From the NCBI RefSeq assembly GCF_004000985.1, contig NZ_BIMH01000048.1:1-34799 (forward strand): DNA of 34,799 nt, read 5' to 3'. A program made the position numbers and the translations under genes. This document shows positions 22,728 through 30,074 of the stretch, piece after piece. Numbering within the stretch: position 1 is the stretch's first letter; every line of letters starts with the position of its first letter. The stretch is from Paenibacillus validus NBRC 15382 (GTDB lineage: Bacteria; Bacillota; Bacilli; Paenibacillales; NBRC-103111). Below the pieces are notes generated by a model. It was not told where the DNA came from, did not search any database, and saw only the letters and a list, made by a program, of their open reading frames with translations.

Positions 22728-22859
22728 ACGGAGAACGATAGTTCAACGAGCAACATTTATTACTTTAGAGAAAGTGCGAATATATATTCGTATCAGTTAA
22801 CCCCTGAGTCTAATGTGGATCATAAGATTGATGCTAGGATCATGGCCTATATGGGATAG
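22728..22859 (+). pseudogene. Unknown mini-gene with ACG in place of a start codon
   Basis: CGGAGG (22713-22718) is followed at normal distance by ACG GAG AAC GAT, opening a 43-codon frame (ENDSSTSNIYYFRESANIYS...) that stops at TAG 22857. Beyond the stop the same frame continues with protein-like sequence (PKPYTHALKTMKRTIR). Start and stop positions suggest a decayed gene whose ATG became ACG. No family recognised. It lies between the frameshifted gene and a terminator. Confidence 0.35.
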
Positions 22860-22918
22860 CCCAAGCCTTATACTCATGCCTTAAAAACAATGAAGCGTAC
22901 GATCCGTTTAAGCATGCG

Positions 22919-22969
22919 CAGCGGCGGACTAGGACGCGAAAACAAAGTCCCAGACTGCCGCTGTTTTTA
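22919..22969 (+). terminator. Terminator of the small plus-strand unit
   Basis: CAGCGGC (22919-22925) pairs with GCCGCTG (22957-22963), followed by TTTTTATT. It also separates the unit from the convergent cadA. Confidence 0.78.
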
Positions 22970-22992
22970 TTGCGCCATCGTGTCCCGTTAGC

Positions 22993-25116
22993 TTAGCTTT
23001 GTTCACCATCTTTGACTTGTAACAATCGTAAACTATTGAGTGTAACAATTAAGGTTGCCCCCATATCGGCGAAAATCGCCATCCATAGCGTAAGCCATCC
23101 CGGAACGATTAATAGCAGTGCCACCACTTTAATTAACAGTGAGAACGCTATGTTCTGCTTGATGATCGCGAGCGTTTTTCTGCTTAGACTCATGGTGTAC
23201 GGAAGCTTGCTTAAATCATCGCCCATTAAGGCAATATCCGCTGTTTCAAGGGCTGTATCGGTTCCGGCTCCACCCATCGCAATACCGACAGTAGACGCTG
23301 CAAGAGCAGGAGCATCGTTTACCCCATCGCCAACCATAGCGACATTAACGTACTGCGAACGAAGCGTTTTAATATACTCTAATTTATCTTGCGGCAAGAG
23401 TTCCGCTTTGACTTCGGCAATGCCCAAACGCTTGCCGACAGCATCAGCGGTTGCTTTGTTATCGCCGGTGAGCATGATGGTTTTCTTGATGCCAAGCTCA
23501 TGCAGCTTTTGAATGACGTTTTTGCTTGATTCCCGTACTTCATCGGCAACCGCGATAAGTGCCAGGATTTTTGCTTCTGTTCCAAGGACCATGACCGTTT
23601 TCCCTTGGTTTTGCAGCTCTTCGATTTGGCGTTTTGCTTCTGTTTCCATTGATGTGTGCAGTTCAGCGAAAAGCTTTGGACTGCCCATGTAATAACGCTG
23701 TCCATTGATCCTTCCTTTTACCCCTTTACCGGTAATGGAGCTGAATTCTTCCGCATCGGCTTTAAAGTCAACTTGTGCCGCTTCTGCTTTTCTTAAAATC
23801 GCGGAAGCTAGAGGATGCTGCGAGCCTTTTTCAAGGATGGCTGAAATTTTTAACATTTCATGTTCATGTTCACCAAAGGTGATAAATTCCGTTACTTGCG
23901 GCACGCCTATTGTCAGCGTTCCTGTTTTATCAAAGGCAACAGCGGAGATCCGTCCTGCTTCCTCCAGGTGAATACCACCTTTGATAAGCACGCCGCGTTT
24001 TGCCGCATTACCGATTGCCGTTACAATCGATACTGGAGTGGAGATAACAAGAGCACACGGGCAGCCAACAACAAGAAGTGCTAACGCTCTATAAATCCAT
24101 TCGCCCCAGCTGCCGCCAAGCAGCGGCGGAACAACTGCGATCACAAGCGCCACCATCATTATTGCTGGCGTGTAGTATTTCGCGAACCGGTCCACGAACG
24201 CTTGTGAAGGAGCTCGCTCGGCTTGTGCCTCTTCCACCAGGTGAATGATTTTCGAAATCGTAGTATCTTCAACGGTTTTGGTTACTTTTACTTCCAGTAA
24301 TCCTTCTTCATTAAGCGTCCCTGCAAACACTTCATCATCGATGGTCTTGGTAACCGGAATCGATTCGCCGGTGATGGCTGCTTGATTGACGCTAGACGAG
24401 CCCTTAATGACAATCCCGTCCATGGCAAGCTTTTGCCCAGGTTTTACAATCAGGATATCTCCAACCTGGATATCATCCACGTTTACCATCAGCTCGGTGC
24501 TGCCGCGACGAATGAATGCTTCCTTTGGTGCAATGTCCATCAAAGAGCGAATCGATTGACGAGCTTTCTCCATCGAATACCGCTCTAATACTTCGCTGAT
24601 GGCGAAAAGAATGACTACAGTCGCCCCTTCGCTCCACTGTCCAATGGCTGCAGCACCTAAAATCGCAATGGTCATTAACACGTTCATATCAAACTGAAAC
24701 CGGACGAGATTTTGGACACCCTTAATAAATAATTCATAGCCACCAATGACAATCGATGTCGTATAGAAAATAAACGAAAGCGAATGATCTTCTCCCAGAA
24801 TGTAACCGGCAGCAAGCAGCAGAGCAGAGACAATCACGTTCCAGTTTTCTTTCCAAAACGGCCCTTTCTTTTCGACGACATGCTCTTTTTCAGGTGTCAC
24901 TTTCAGGCTTTCAAATGCCCCTGCCTTCTCTAATTCCGCTACTGTCGTGTTACCAACAACGGTTATTTTGGATGCTCCGAAATTGACTTGTGCATCCTGA
25001 ACTCCAGGGAGATTTTTTACGTTCTTTTCAAAAATACCGGCACAGTTTGTGCATGTAAACCCTTGAACGCGATACACGTTTTTAGCTTCTGCATGAGTTT
25101 GCGTATTATTGTCCAA
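22993..25116 (-). CDS. cadA: CadA, cadmium/zinc/lead-exporting P1B-type ATPase
   Basis: A 707-residue membrane pump using ATP to expel divalent soft metals. Residues 14-75 form a heavy-metal-associated domain with GFTCTNCA (Cys22, Cys25). About eight membrane helices surround the actuator motif TGES (249-252), the transport site CPC (352-354), the phosphorylation site DKTGT (Asp396), and [10 protein letters not shown] of the hinge. The CPC motif with one N-terminal CTNC domain, and the CadC gene before it, favours Cd/Zn over Cu specificity. The TTG at 25116 overlaps the end of cadC by 11 bases, with AGGAG 10 bases upstream, so the genes are coupled. Base composition looks lower in GC than the flanking housekeeping genes. 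Confidence 0.94.
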   Translation of the reverse strand: MDNNTQTHAEAKNVYRVQGFTCTNCAGIFEKNVKNLPGVQDAQVNFGASKITVVGNTTVAELEKAGAFESLKVTPEKEHVVEKKGPFWKENWNVIVSALLLAAGYILGEDHSLSFIFYTTSIVIGGYELFIKGVQNLVRFQFDMNVLMTIAILGAAAIGQWSEGATVVILFAISEVLERYSMEKARQSIRSLMDIAPKEAFIRRGSTELMVNVDDIQVGDILIVKPGQKLAMDGIVIKGSSSVNQAAITGESIPVTKTIDDEVFAGTLNEEGLLEVKVTKTVEDTTISKIIHLVEEAQAERAPSQAFVDRFAKYYTPAIMMVALVIAVVPPLLGGSWGEWIYRALALLVVGCPCALVISTPVSIVTAIGNAAKRGVLIKGGIHLEEAGRISAVAFDKTGTLTIGVPQVTEFITFGEHEHEMLKISAILEKGSQHPLASAILRKAEAAQVDFKADAEEFSSITGKGVKGRINGQRYYMGSPKLFAELHTSMETEAKRQIEELQNQGKTVMVLGTEAKILALIAVADEVRESSKNVIQKLHELGIKKTIMLTGDNKATADAVGKRLGIAEVKAELLPQDKLEYIKTLRSQYVNVAMVGDGVNDAPALAASTVGIAMGGAGTDTALETADIALMGDDLSKLPYTMSLSRKTLAIIKQNIAFSLLIKVVALLLIVPGWLTLWMAIFADMGATLIVTLNSLRLLQVKDGEQS

Positions 25117-25477
25117 CTGGCATCAACTCCTGATTATGCGTCGAGGCAAGCTTGATGAGCTGCCGCACATGTTCATCTTCCAGAGAGTAAAACGCGAGCT
25201 TTCCTTCTTTCCGGTATTTGACCAGGTTCAATTTTTTTAACGTTCGCAGATGATGCGATGCCGTTGCAAGCGAGGATCCGATGATATTTGCAACATCACA
25301 AACGCACAGCTCATCTTCCTGGCACAGAGCAAATGCTACTTTCATTCTCGTTTCATCGGCGAGCACCTTAAACATGTTCGCCATGCCCGAAATATCTTGC
25401 TTCTGCAGAGAGTTTTGTACCCTTTGCACCGTTGCTTCATCAAAACAATACCGTTCACATGTATCATTTTCAGTCAT
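25106..25477 (-). CDS. cadC: CadC, ArsR-family metal-responsive repressor
   Basis: A 123-residue winged-helix repressor. Cys7 and Cys11 ([11 protein letters not shown]) together with Cys58 and Cys60 (ELCVCDVA) are exactly the alpha3N metal-site cysteines of CadC. The recognition helix is [19 protein letters not shown], followed by the wing [12 protein letters not shown]. Cd, Pb or Zn binding releases the protein from the operator. The ATG at 25477 follows GGAGG at 7 bases; a longer open frame to 25549 runs over the promoter and is rejected. It binds most likely at the palindrome 25495-25510, controlling itself and cadA. Confidence 0.94.
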   Translation of the reverse strand: MTENDTCERYCFDEATVQRVQNSLQKQDISGMANMFKVLADETRMKVAFALCQEDELCVCDVANIIGSSLATASHHLRTLKKLNLVKYRKEGKLAFYSLEDEHVRQLIKLASTHNQELMPVGQ

Positions 25478-25494
25478 GTAAGCACCTCCATCAA

Positions 25495-25510
25495 TCAAAC
25501 AATAGTTTGA
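25495..25510 (-). promoter_or_regulatory. CadC operator
   Basis: TCAAACAATAGTTTGA is a perfect 6-bp inverted repeat with a 4-base centre, resembling the TCAAATAAATATTTGA-type cad operator of staphylococci. It sits over the expected start site, just after the -10 box. Confidence 0.8.
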
Positions 25511-25520
25511 GTATAGTGTT

Positions 25521-25549
25521 ATGATAATCCCGATTTTATATTCAGTCAA
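25521..25549 (-). promoter_or_regulatory. cadCA promoter
   Basis: On the minus strand TTGACT (25544-25549) and TATCAT (25521-25526) are 17 bases apart. Confidence 0.75.
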
Positions 25550-25570
25550 ACGTTTATTTAAATGAAATTA

Positions 25571-25614
25571 AAAACAGCGTGCGAATTAGATGAGACTAAA
25601 TCACACGCTGTTTT
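25571..25614. terminator. Hairpin between cadC promoter and tRNA terminator
   Basis: AAAACAGCGTG (25571-25581) pairs with CACGCTGTTTT (25604-25614), an 11-bp stem that ends in T4 on either strand. It would insulate the cad operon from readthrough. Confidence 0.7.
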
Positions 25615-25638
25615 CCGCACTTCCACTTTAGTGAACGC

Positions 25639-25677
25639 AAAAAAAACAAGACCCCCAACCATCGGTTAAGGGCCTTG
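25639..25677 (-). terminator. tRNA-Leu terminator
   Basis: On the minus strand CAAGGCCCTTAACC (25664-25677) pairs with GGTTGGGGGTCTTG (25647-25660), a 14-bp stem with three G-T pairs and a 3-base loop, followed by eight T. Confidence 0.88.
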
Positions 25678-25687
25678 CTTTGCTTAA

Positions 25688-25771
25688 TGCGCTCGAGAGG
25701 ACTCGAACCTCCACGGCTGTTACCCCACTAGAACCTGAATCTAGCGCGTCTGCCAATTCCGCCACGAACGC
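25688..25771 (-). tRNA. tRNA-Leu, anticodon CAG
   Basis: On the minus strand the acceptor stem GCGTTCG (from 25771) pairs with CGAGCGC (to 25689), with one G-T pair. The D-arm GGCGGAATTGGCAGACGC, anticodon stem CTAGA/TCTAG around loop TTCAGGT (CAG, reads CUG), a long variable arm (GGGGTAACAGCC...) and TTCGAGTCC are all typical of bacterial leucine tRNAs. The discriminator base is A at 25688. The CCA end is not encoded. Confidence 0.95.
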
Positions 25772-25780
25772 TCAATCATT

Positions 25781-25833
25781 CTTGTCCCCTTGGGGACAAG
25801 AAGTATAATATCATCTTCACACATAGAAGTCAA
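25781..25833 (-). promoter_or_regulatory. tRNA-Leu promoter with leader palindrome
   Basis: On the minus strand TTGACT (25828-25833) and TATTAT (25805-25810) are 17 bases apart. The start would fall near 25798, inside the palindrome CTTGTCCCC-TT-GGGGACAAG (25781-25800), which lies 10 bases before the mature tRNA 5' end. Confidence 0.75.
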
Positions 25834-25872
25834 CAGGTTTATCTATATTTTTTCGATGCCGTCCACACCCAT

Positions 25873-25977
25873 TCAAGAAACCCAAAGTTTTCGAACCAGC
25901 CAGAAAATGAACGCCCATATCGGAAGTGTAAACAAGATGCCGAATACGATTCCGCGGATTGCCGAGCCTTGTTTCAT
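25873..25977 (-). CDS. 34-residue single-pass membrane miniprotein
   Basis: An ATG at 25977 opens MKQGSAIRGIVFGILFTLPI, then WAFIFWLVRKLWVS and a TGA stop at 25873-25875. GGGAGGGG lies about 7 bases upstream, which is a strong ribosome binding site. Residues 8-28 are hydrophobic and Trp-rich, flanked by basic residues, so one transmembrane helix is expected. No family recognised. Divergent from the hydrophobic protein at 26122-26346. Confidence 0.62.
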   Translation of the reverse strand: MKQGSAIRGIVFGILFTLPIWAFIFWLVRKLWVS

Positions 25978-26121
25978 CGTACAGCCCCTCCCTACCGTTC
26001 GTTTCCTTAGATCCTGTAGGTACTAGATGTATTCGCTTTATTCGGAAATCATGACTCGTCCGCCGATAGAAGGCATCTTTTTCGTGTACGTCCATATAAT
26101 GGCTTCAAAGGAGGGATCTCC

Positions 26122-26346
26122 ATGCTCATACTGCTGCAACTGGCGGGCGGGGTCTTGCTGGCGGTTCTGCTGTGGACCGTCTTGAAGTGGACGCTGCAAG
26201 CGTTGCTCTGGGGTCTCGGTACAGTCCTGGCGATTACGCTTATTTTCCCGGGCGTGTTGATCATGATCGGCAGTCTGCTGTTTGCCGCTATAGGTCTTCT
26301 GGCGGCGTTAGGGCTGCTGCTGCTGGCTTCCGCTTTCCGTTCCTGA
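26122..26346 (+). CDS. Small hydrophobic membrane protein of unknown function
   Basis: A 74-residue, almost entirely hydrophobic protein (MLILLQLAGGVLLAVLLWTVLKWTLQALLWGLG...) with two or three membrane helices and a short SAFRS end. AAAGGAGGGATCTCC before the ATG gives a good ribosome binding site. I do not recognise the family. Confidence 0.68.
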   Translation: MLILLQLAGGVLLAVLLWTVLKWTLQALLWGLGTVLAITLIFPGVLIMIGSLLFAAIGLLAALGLLLLASAFRS

Positions 26347-26364
26347 CGCTCGCTTCAGGGAGAA

Positions 26365-26574
26365 TTATCCTTCCCGGTAAGCCTGCAGCGCCTTGTGCGA
26401 CCAAGCCACCAGCTCCTGCACGTCCCCTTGCTCCGGAGTATTGAATACATGCGTTCCCCGATGCGGGTTCGAACGGTCCACCAGCACCACTTCCCCCTGT
26501 ACCCCTTGCTCCTTCTTCTGCACGCGCAGTACATAGTTGTTATCCAATTGAATGAGAGACGCATTCCGTTCCAT
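26365..26574 (-). CDS. Small cytoplasmic protein of unknown function
   Basis: A 69-residue protein: MERNASLIQLDNNYVLRVQK, then KEQGVQGEVVLVDRSNPHRGTHVFNTPE and a C-terminal VQELVAWSHKALQAY. The ATG at 26574 is chosen for AAAGGGGG 8 bases upstream. No family is recognised. It converges with the membrane protein at 26122-26346, 18 bases apart. Confidence 0.65.
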   Translation of the reverse strand: MERNASLIQLDNNYVLRVQKKEQGVQGEVVLVDRSNPHRGTHVFNTPEQGDVQELVAWSHKALQAYREG

Positions 26575-26755
26575 GCTATCGCCGCCCCCTTTCCGCATGA
26601 GCTTTGCTCATTTCCCCTAAGTTACCCGGAAAAGAAGACGCTCATACGAACGAATCGCGCAACCGCTGCGATCCGGGTTTAGGCTGCGTCCTCCCATGAG
26701 GACGGTTCGTGCGATACGCATAACGTGCCCGCCTCGCAGCTTCCTGCGAACCAGG

Positions 26756-26992
26756 TCATCGCGTCTCTTCTTCCTCGTCTCCGAACAGCTTCGTTCTCGG
26801 TTCGCTGTAAGGCTCGTAATGATACGCCCGATCCAGCTTGACGACGCGCCGGGTGCGCTTTCGAATCATGACGGTCGAATCGTCCCAGGCTACGACGAAG
26901 CCTCTCACATCGTTGGCTGGGTCGGCATCTCTAACGATCCTCAGCAACGTTCCTTCGATGCGGTAGCGGTCCAACTGCTCATCGGAAATCAA
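26756..26992 (-). CDS. Small protein of unknown function
   Basis: A 78-residue protein beginning (M)ISDEQLDRYRIEGTLLRIVR with FVVAWDDSTVMIRKRTRRVVKLDRAYHYEP, a beta-rich, basic middle and an acidic tail (GDEEEETR). The start is TTG 26992, 7 bases after AAGGAGGGG; a longer open frame to 27130 has no such site and runs into a terminator. No family recognised. Confidence 0.6.
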   Translation of the reverse strand: MISDEQLDRYRIEGTLLRIVRDADPANDVRGFVVAWDDSTVMIRKRTRRVVKLDRAYHYEPYSEPRTKLFGDEEEETR

Positions 26993-27110
26993 AGCAACCC
27001 CTCCTTCCGTATCTGCATAGTCCGTATAATTGAATGGTTCGAAACATAATAAATATACACCAATCGGGGGATACAATAAAAGTAAGAATCGATTGCCCTT
27101 GTAAAAAGAA

Positions 27111-27149
27111 AGAACCTGTCTGCGCTCCAAGAAGCGGCATACAGGTTCT
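27111..27149 (-). terminator. Terminator of the gene at 27170-27493
   Basis: AGAACCTGT (27111-27119) pairs with ACAGGTTCT (27141-27149). On the minus strand the stem is followed by TTCTTTTTAC. Confidence 0.75.
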
Positions 27150-27169
27150 ATATTAGCGAATGTCCTACT

Positions 27170-27493
27170 TTAGCCGACATGCTCCCGAGAATCGTTCGTT
27201 TCGAACCAATAATCAAGCACTTTACTCGACATCACACGCTTGTTAATATAATCGACTTGCTGCTCGGTGAATTGCTCTTCCCAAGCCATATTGAGCTCCT
27301 TGCAAAGCTTAACGACCGTCAACAGTTCAGACCAAGCTACGTAACGTTTGTACCAAAAAAATTGAGGATGCTCTATCATATAGGGATACAGATCATCAAA
27401 ATCCGTATGTTTACAATCAAGGGCACGTTCGAAATGCACCTTCGCCTCATTCAATTTGGTCTCGAAAAAATCATTCGGAATTTCTTTCCCCAT
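27170..27493 (-). CDS. Protein of unknown function
   Basis: A 107-residue soluble, acidic protein (MGKEIPNDFFETKLNEAKVH..., with aromatic HPQFFWYKRYVAW and KVLDYWFETNDSREH). GGGGAGG lies 10 bases before the ATG at 27493. A TATAAT at 27565-27570 may be its -10 box. Helical content looks high; I recognise no family. Confidence 0.68.
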   Translation of the reverse strand: MGKEIPNDFFETKLNEAKVHFERALDCKHTDFDDLYPYMIEHPQFFWYKRYVAWSELLTVVKLCKELNMAWEEQFTEQQVDYINKRVMSSKVLDYWFETNDSREHVG

Positions 27494-27627
27494 GCAAGTA
27501 GCACCTCCCCAAGTAGTCAGTCAGATACAACTGCCATTCGCGTTACTCATGGTCGCTTACCCTCATTATAAAGGAAAAACTACCGGGATGGAAGGCTTTT
27601 AGTTCGAAACAGGCGATGCAAATGTTG

Positions 27628-28197
27628 TTATTCGAACTCGATCTTCCCGTCTGCGAGCGAGGAAATGCGGACGAGCGAATCGACCCGGACGCCGGATTCG
27701 CGAATCGTCCGGCCCCCCGCCTGGAACGATTTCTCAACCGCGATACCGACGCCGACAAGCGTCGCGCCCGACCGGCGAATGATGCGAATGAGTCCGCGCG
27801 CCGCATCGCCGTTAGCGATGAAGTCGTCGATCAGCAGCACACGGTCGTTCTCGTTCAAAAATTCTTTGGAAACCATAATGTCCGTGACAAAGCCTTTCGT
27901 AAAAGAAGGCACCCGTTCGCAGTACGTTTCCGTATCGGTGTTCAACGTCTTCTTGCGGCGTGCGAAGACCAAGGGCACGTTCAGCTCCTGCGCAGCCGCG
28001 AAGGCGATCGGAATACCCGAGGACTCGATCGTCAGTACTTTCGATACTTGCTCTTCCCGGAACAATCGGGCGAACTCCTTGCCCATCGCCGTTGTCAGCA
28101 CCGGATCCACCGCATGATTCAAGATCGCGTCCAGCTTAATGACTTCATCGGAGAGGACGATGCCGACCTCCCGAATTTTTTGCTTCAATAACTCCAT
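27628..28197 (-). CDS. xpt: Xanthine phosphoribosyltransferase
   Basis: A 189-residue purine-salvage enzyme converting xanthine and PRPP to XMP. MELLKQKIREVGIVLSDEVI, the hood segment VDPVLTTAMGKEFA, and TIESSGIPIAFAAA are typical, with the PRPP motif VLLIDDFIANGDA at 120-132. The ATG at 28197 gives the usual N-terminus and length (B. subtilis 194); AAGGA lies about 10 bases upstream. In B. subtilis xpt is joined to the permease pbuX and controlled by a guanine riboswitch; here there is no pbuX next to it and I see no purine-riboswitch core in the leader. Confidence 0.92.
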   Translation of the reverse strand: MELLKQKIREVGIVLSDEVIKLDAILNHAVDPVLTTAMGKEFARLFREEQVSKVLTIESSGIPIAFAAAQELNVPLVFARRKKTLNTDTETYCERVPSFTKGFVTDIMVSKEFLNENDRVLLIDDFIANGDAARGLIRIIRRSGATLVGVGIAVEKSFQAGGRTIRESGVRVDSLVRISSLADGKIEFE

Positions 28198-28504
28198 GCG
28201 CTCCACGTCCTTCGAATATACAATCTTTTTTCGTAAACTTATCATAACGGCAAAGCAGGTTTCAAGTGCCACTTGATGAGCAAATGAAAATTTCTTGCAA
28301 CTTTCTGCTTCTTAATTCGTCTAAATGAGTAATAAGAGGAAGAAATAACGTTCCTTAGCACGAGAATATCCATATGAAAATGATAATTGTTCGTTTTCAA
28401 AATTTTTAGCGTTTATTTGAACGAATTTCGTCTTTGTTAACGGAGGCGCGAAAGAGTATGATTAGTAAGGTTATCAACCGATACGTTACACGGAAAGGGA
28501 GTTC
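28198..28504. other. Divergent intergenic region xpt - lipoprotein with a leader mini-ORF
   Basis: AT-rich. ATTGTTCGTTTTC (28386-28398) resembles a PurR box on the minus strand with two mismatches, and an inverted CGTTC-like element lies at 28419-28426. A 16-codon plus-strand frame MISKVINRYVTRKGSS (28458-28508) has CGGAGG upstream (28441-28446) and its TGA overlaps the lipoprotein start. No purine riboswitch was recognised. Confidence 0.45.
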
Positions 28505-29221
28505 ATGATGAAACGAAAGAAAGCCTTCATCGGGTTCTTGTCCGTTGTTATATGTTTGGCTGCCTTGGCAGCCGGATGTCAGTCCAAACCGGTCGCGGTC
28601 GAATCCCAGAAGCAGCCGTCCGTGCAGGAACAGCCGCCGGTTTCCCCTGCGCCCGCGCCGGAAGCCGAGTCAGGCACACCGGATAACGCCGTCCCCGCCC
28701 CGGCAACGCCGCTGCCATCCAATGAGAAAGTATCTTTGGCCAGCGCGGAAGACAAGACGGAACAACCTTCGGCAAACCCCGGCAGCGGGAATAACGGCGC
28801 CGCCGGCACGAAGCCGAAAATTGAAATTGAACGCCCCTATACGCAAGCGAAACCGACGCTGCTCGGTTTGACGCTCAAAACGAACGCTTCGGCCATTGTG
28901 AACAAATTCGGCAAGCCGAAAAACGAATTCGTGATGGATGAAGACTCGGACCCGATGACGGTGTACGATTACGGCGATTTCCTGATCGGCTTTAACGCCA
29001 AGCAGGAATTGCATTTCATCGACGTCCGCAGCAGCGATGTTGATCCAGGCTTGAACGGGCTGAAGCTTGGCGATCCGGCGGCCGACATCGGCAAAGCGCT
29101 CGGCAAACCGACGGCCAGCTCCAACTATGTCATGACGTATAAAGCGAGCGGCGCGACCTTGAAGCTCGATATCGATCCGAAGACGCAAAAGATCAATTCT
29201 ATCAAACTGTTTGCCGAATAA
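28505..29221 (+). CDS. Lipoprotein of unknown function
   Basis: A 238-residue lipoprotein. The signal ends in the lipobox LAAGC, so Cys25 is lipidated and the protein anchored on the outer face of the membrane. Residues 26-110 are Pro/Ala/Glu-rich and probably unstructured. The C-terminal ~120 residues carry two related halves (LLGLTLKTNASAIVNKFGKP and LNGLKLGDPAADIGKALGKP), a pattern seen in DUF4309/YjgB-type proteins; assignment is tentative. GGGAG lies 5-8 bases before the paired ATG codons at 28505/28508. The gene ends at a strong bidirectional terminator. Confidence 0.78.
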   Translation: MMKRKKAFIGFLSVVICLAALAAGCQSKPVAVESQKQPSVQEQPPVSPAPAPEAESGTPDNAVPAPATPLPSNEKVSLASAEDKTEQPSANPGSGNNGAAGTKPKIEIERPYTQAKPTLLGLTLKTNASAIVNKFGKPKNEFVMDEDSDPMTVYDYGDFLIGFNAKQELHFIDVRSSDVDPGLNGLKLGDPAADIGKALGKPTASSNYVMTYKASGATLKLDIDPKTQKINSIKLFAE

Positions 29222-29238
29222 AGCAGCGGCAAGGCCCA

Positions 29239-29280
29239 AAAAAGCCTTCGAGACCGGGATTACCGGGTCGAAGGCTTTTT
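29239..29280. terminator. Bidirectional terminator between lipoprotein and DedA genes
   Basis: AAAAAGCCTTCGA (29239-29251) pairs perfectly with TCGAAGGCTTTTT (29268-29280), giving T-runs on both strands. Confidence 0.9.
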
Positions 29281-29900
29281 CATTTAGCTTTGGAGCTGAC
29301 CGGCGAACGCTTGCGGTATCTCCGGTAAACGAAATAACCGGAGAGCGCGATGACGACAACAACAGCCGCCGTAACCCCCATATAATGGTGCGTCGCATGC
29401 AGCAACCGGGGCGCGTTCCTTCCAATCACATGCCCCAGCGTAAGAAACGATGTGCACCAGACGAGCGCTCCGGAACCGGCGAACAGCAAATACCGCCAAA
29501 TGTTCACGTTGCTGACCCCGGATAAATAACAAGTGAAATGCCGAATGCCCGGTATGTAATAACCGAAGGCGACCGCCCACAGCCCATACCTGGAAAACCA
29601 ACGCTCGGCGACCGCCAATCGTTCCGGCGTAAGCTTCACCCATTTGCCGTAGCGGTACAGAAACGGCTTGCCGACTTTCTTGCCGAGCGCATAACTGACA
29701 AGCATGCCCGTCATGGCTCCGCCGAAGCTTACGATAAGCGACGGTCCGAACGATAGCAGCGGGTCACTGCCAATTGTAAGCGTCCCCACAGTCGTCATGA
29801 GGATTTCGTCCGGAACCGGAATTCCAACAATCCCCAACGCCAATAACCCGTACAGAGCGATATACCCGTATTGTTCAATTAATTGCAGCAGATGCTCCAA
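29280..29900 (-). CDS. DedA family membrane protein
   Basis: A 206-residue membrane protein: EHLLQLIEQYGYIALYGLLALG, GIPVPDEILMTTVG, GAMTGMLVSYALGKKVGKPF, then the basic ERWFSRYGLWAVAFGYYIPGIRHFTCYLSG signature and a final membrane helix followed by RRYRKRSP. DedA proteins help lipid carrier (undecaprenyl phosphate or phosphatidylethanolamine) translocation in Bacillales; the precise substrate here is unknown. The TTG at 29900 is chosen because GGAG lies 9 bases upstream, and the promoter at 29965-29993 lies inside the longer open frame. Confidence 0.85.
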   Translation of the reverse strand: MEHLLQLIEQYGYIALYGLLALGIVGIPVPDEILMTTVGTLTIGSDPLLSFGPSLIVSFGGAMTGMLVSYALGKKVGKPFLYRYGKWVKLTPERLAVAERWFSRYGLWAVAFGYYIPGIRHFTCYLSGVSNVNIWRYLLFAGSGALVWCTSFLTLGHVIGRNAPRLLHATHHYMGVTAAVVVVIALSGYFVYRRYRKRSPVSSKAK

Positions 29901-29964
29901 GATGACACGCTCCAGCGTCGAATTTCGGCGGCGATCCTTTTTCAAAGGAGTCAAGCCATTAAAT

Positions 29965-29993
29965 ATTGTATCAGAAACTTGTCCAATTCCCAA
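29965..29993 (-). promoter_or_regulatory. DedA gene promoter
   Basis: On the minus strand TTGGGA (29988-29993) and TACAAT (29965-29970) are 17 bases apart. Confidence 0.6.
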
Positions 29994-30074
29994 TAGACAA
30001 TTCAGTCATCAGGACCCATCTGTTTTCATAAGTTATAGTAAACAAGCCTTACCTAAGGAGGTTATGCGTACCCT

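Noticed and set aside
28273..28440. Guanine riboswitch before xpt
   Set aside because: I could not find the conserved three-way junction core in either strand.
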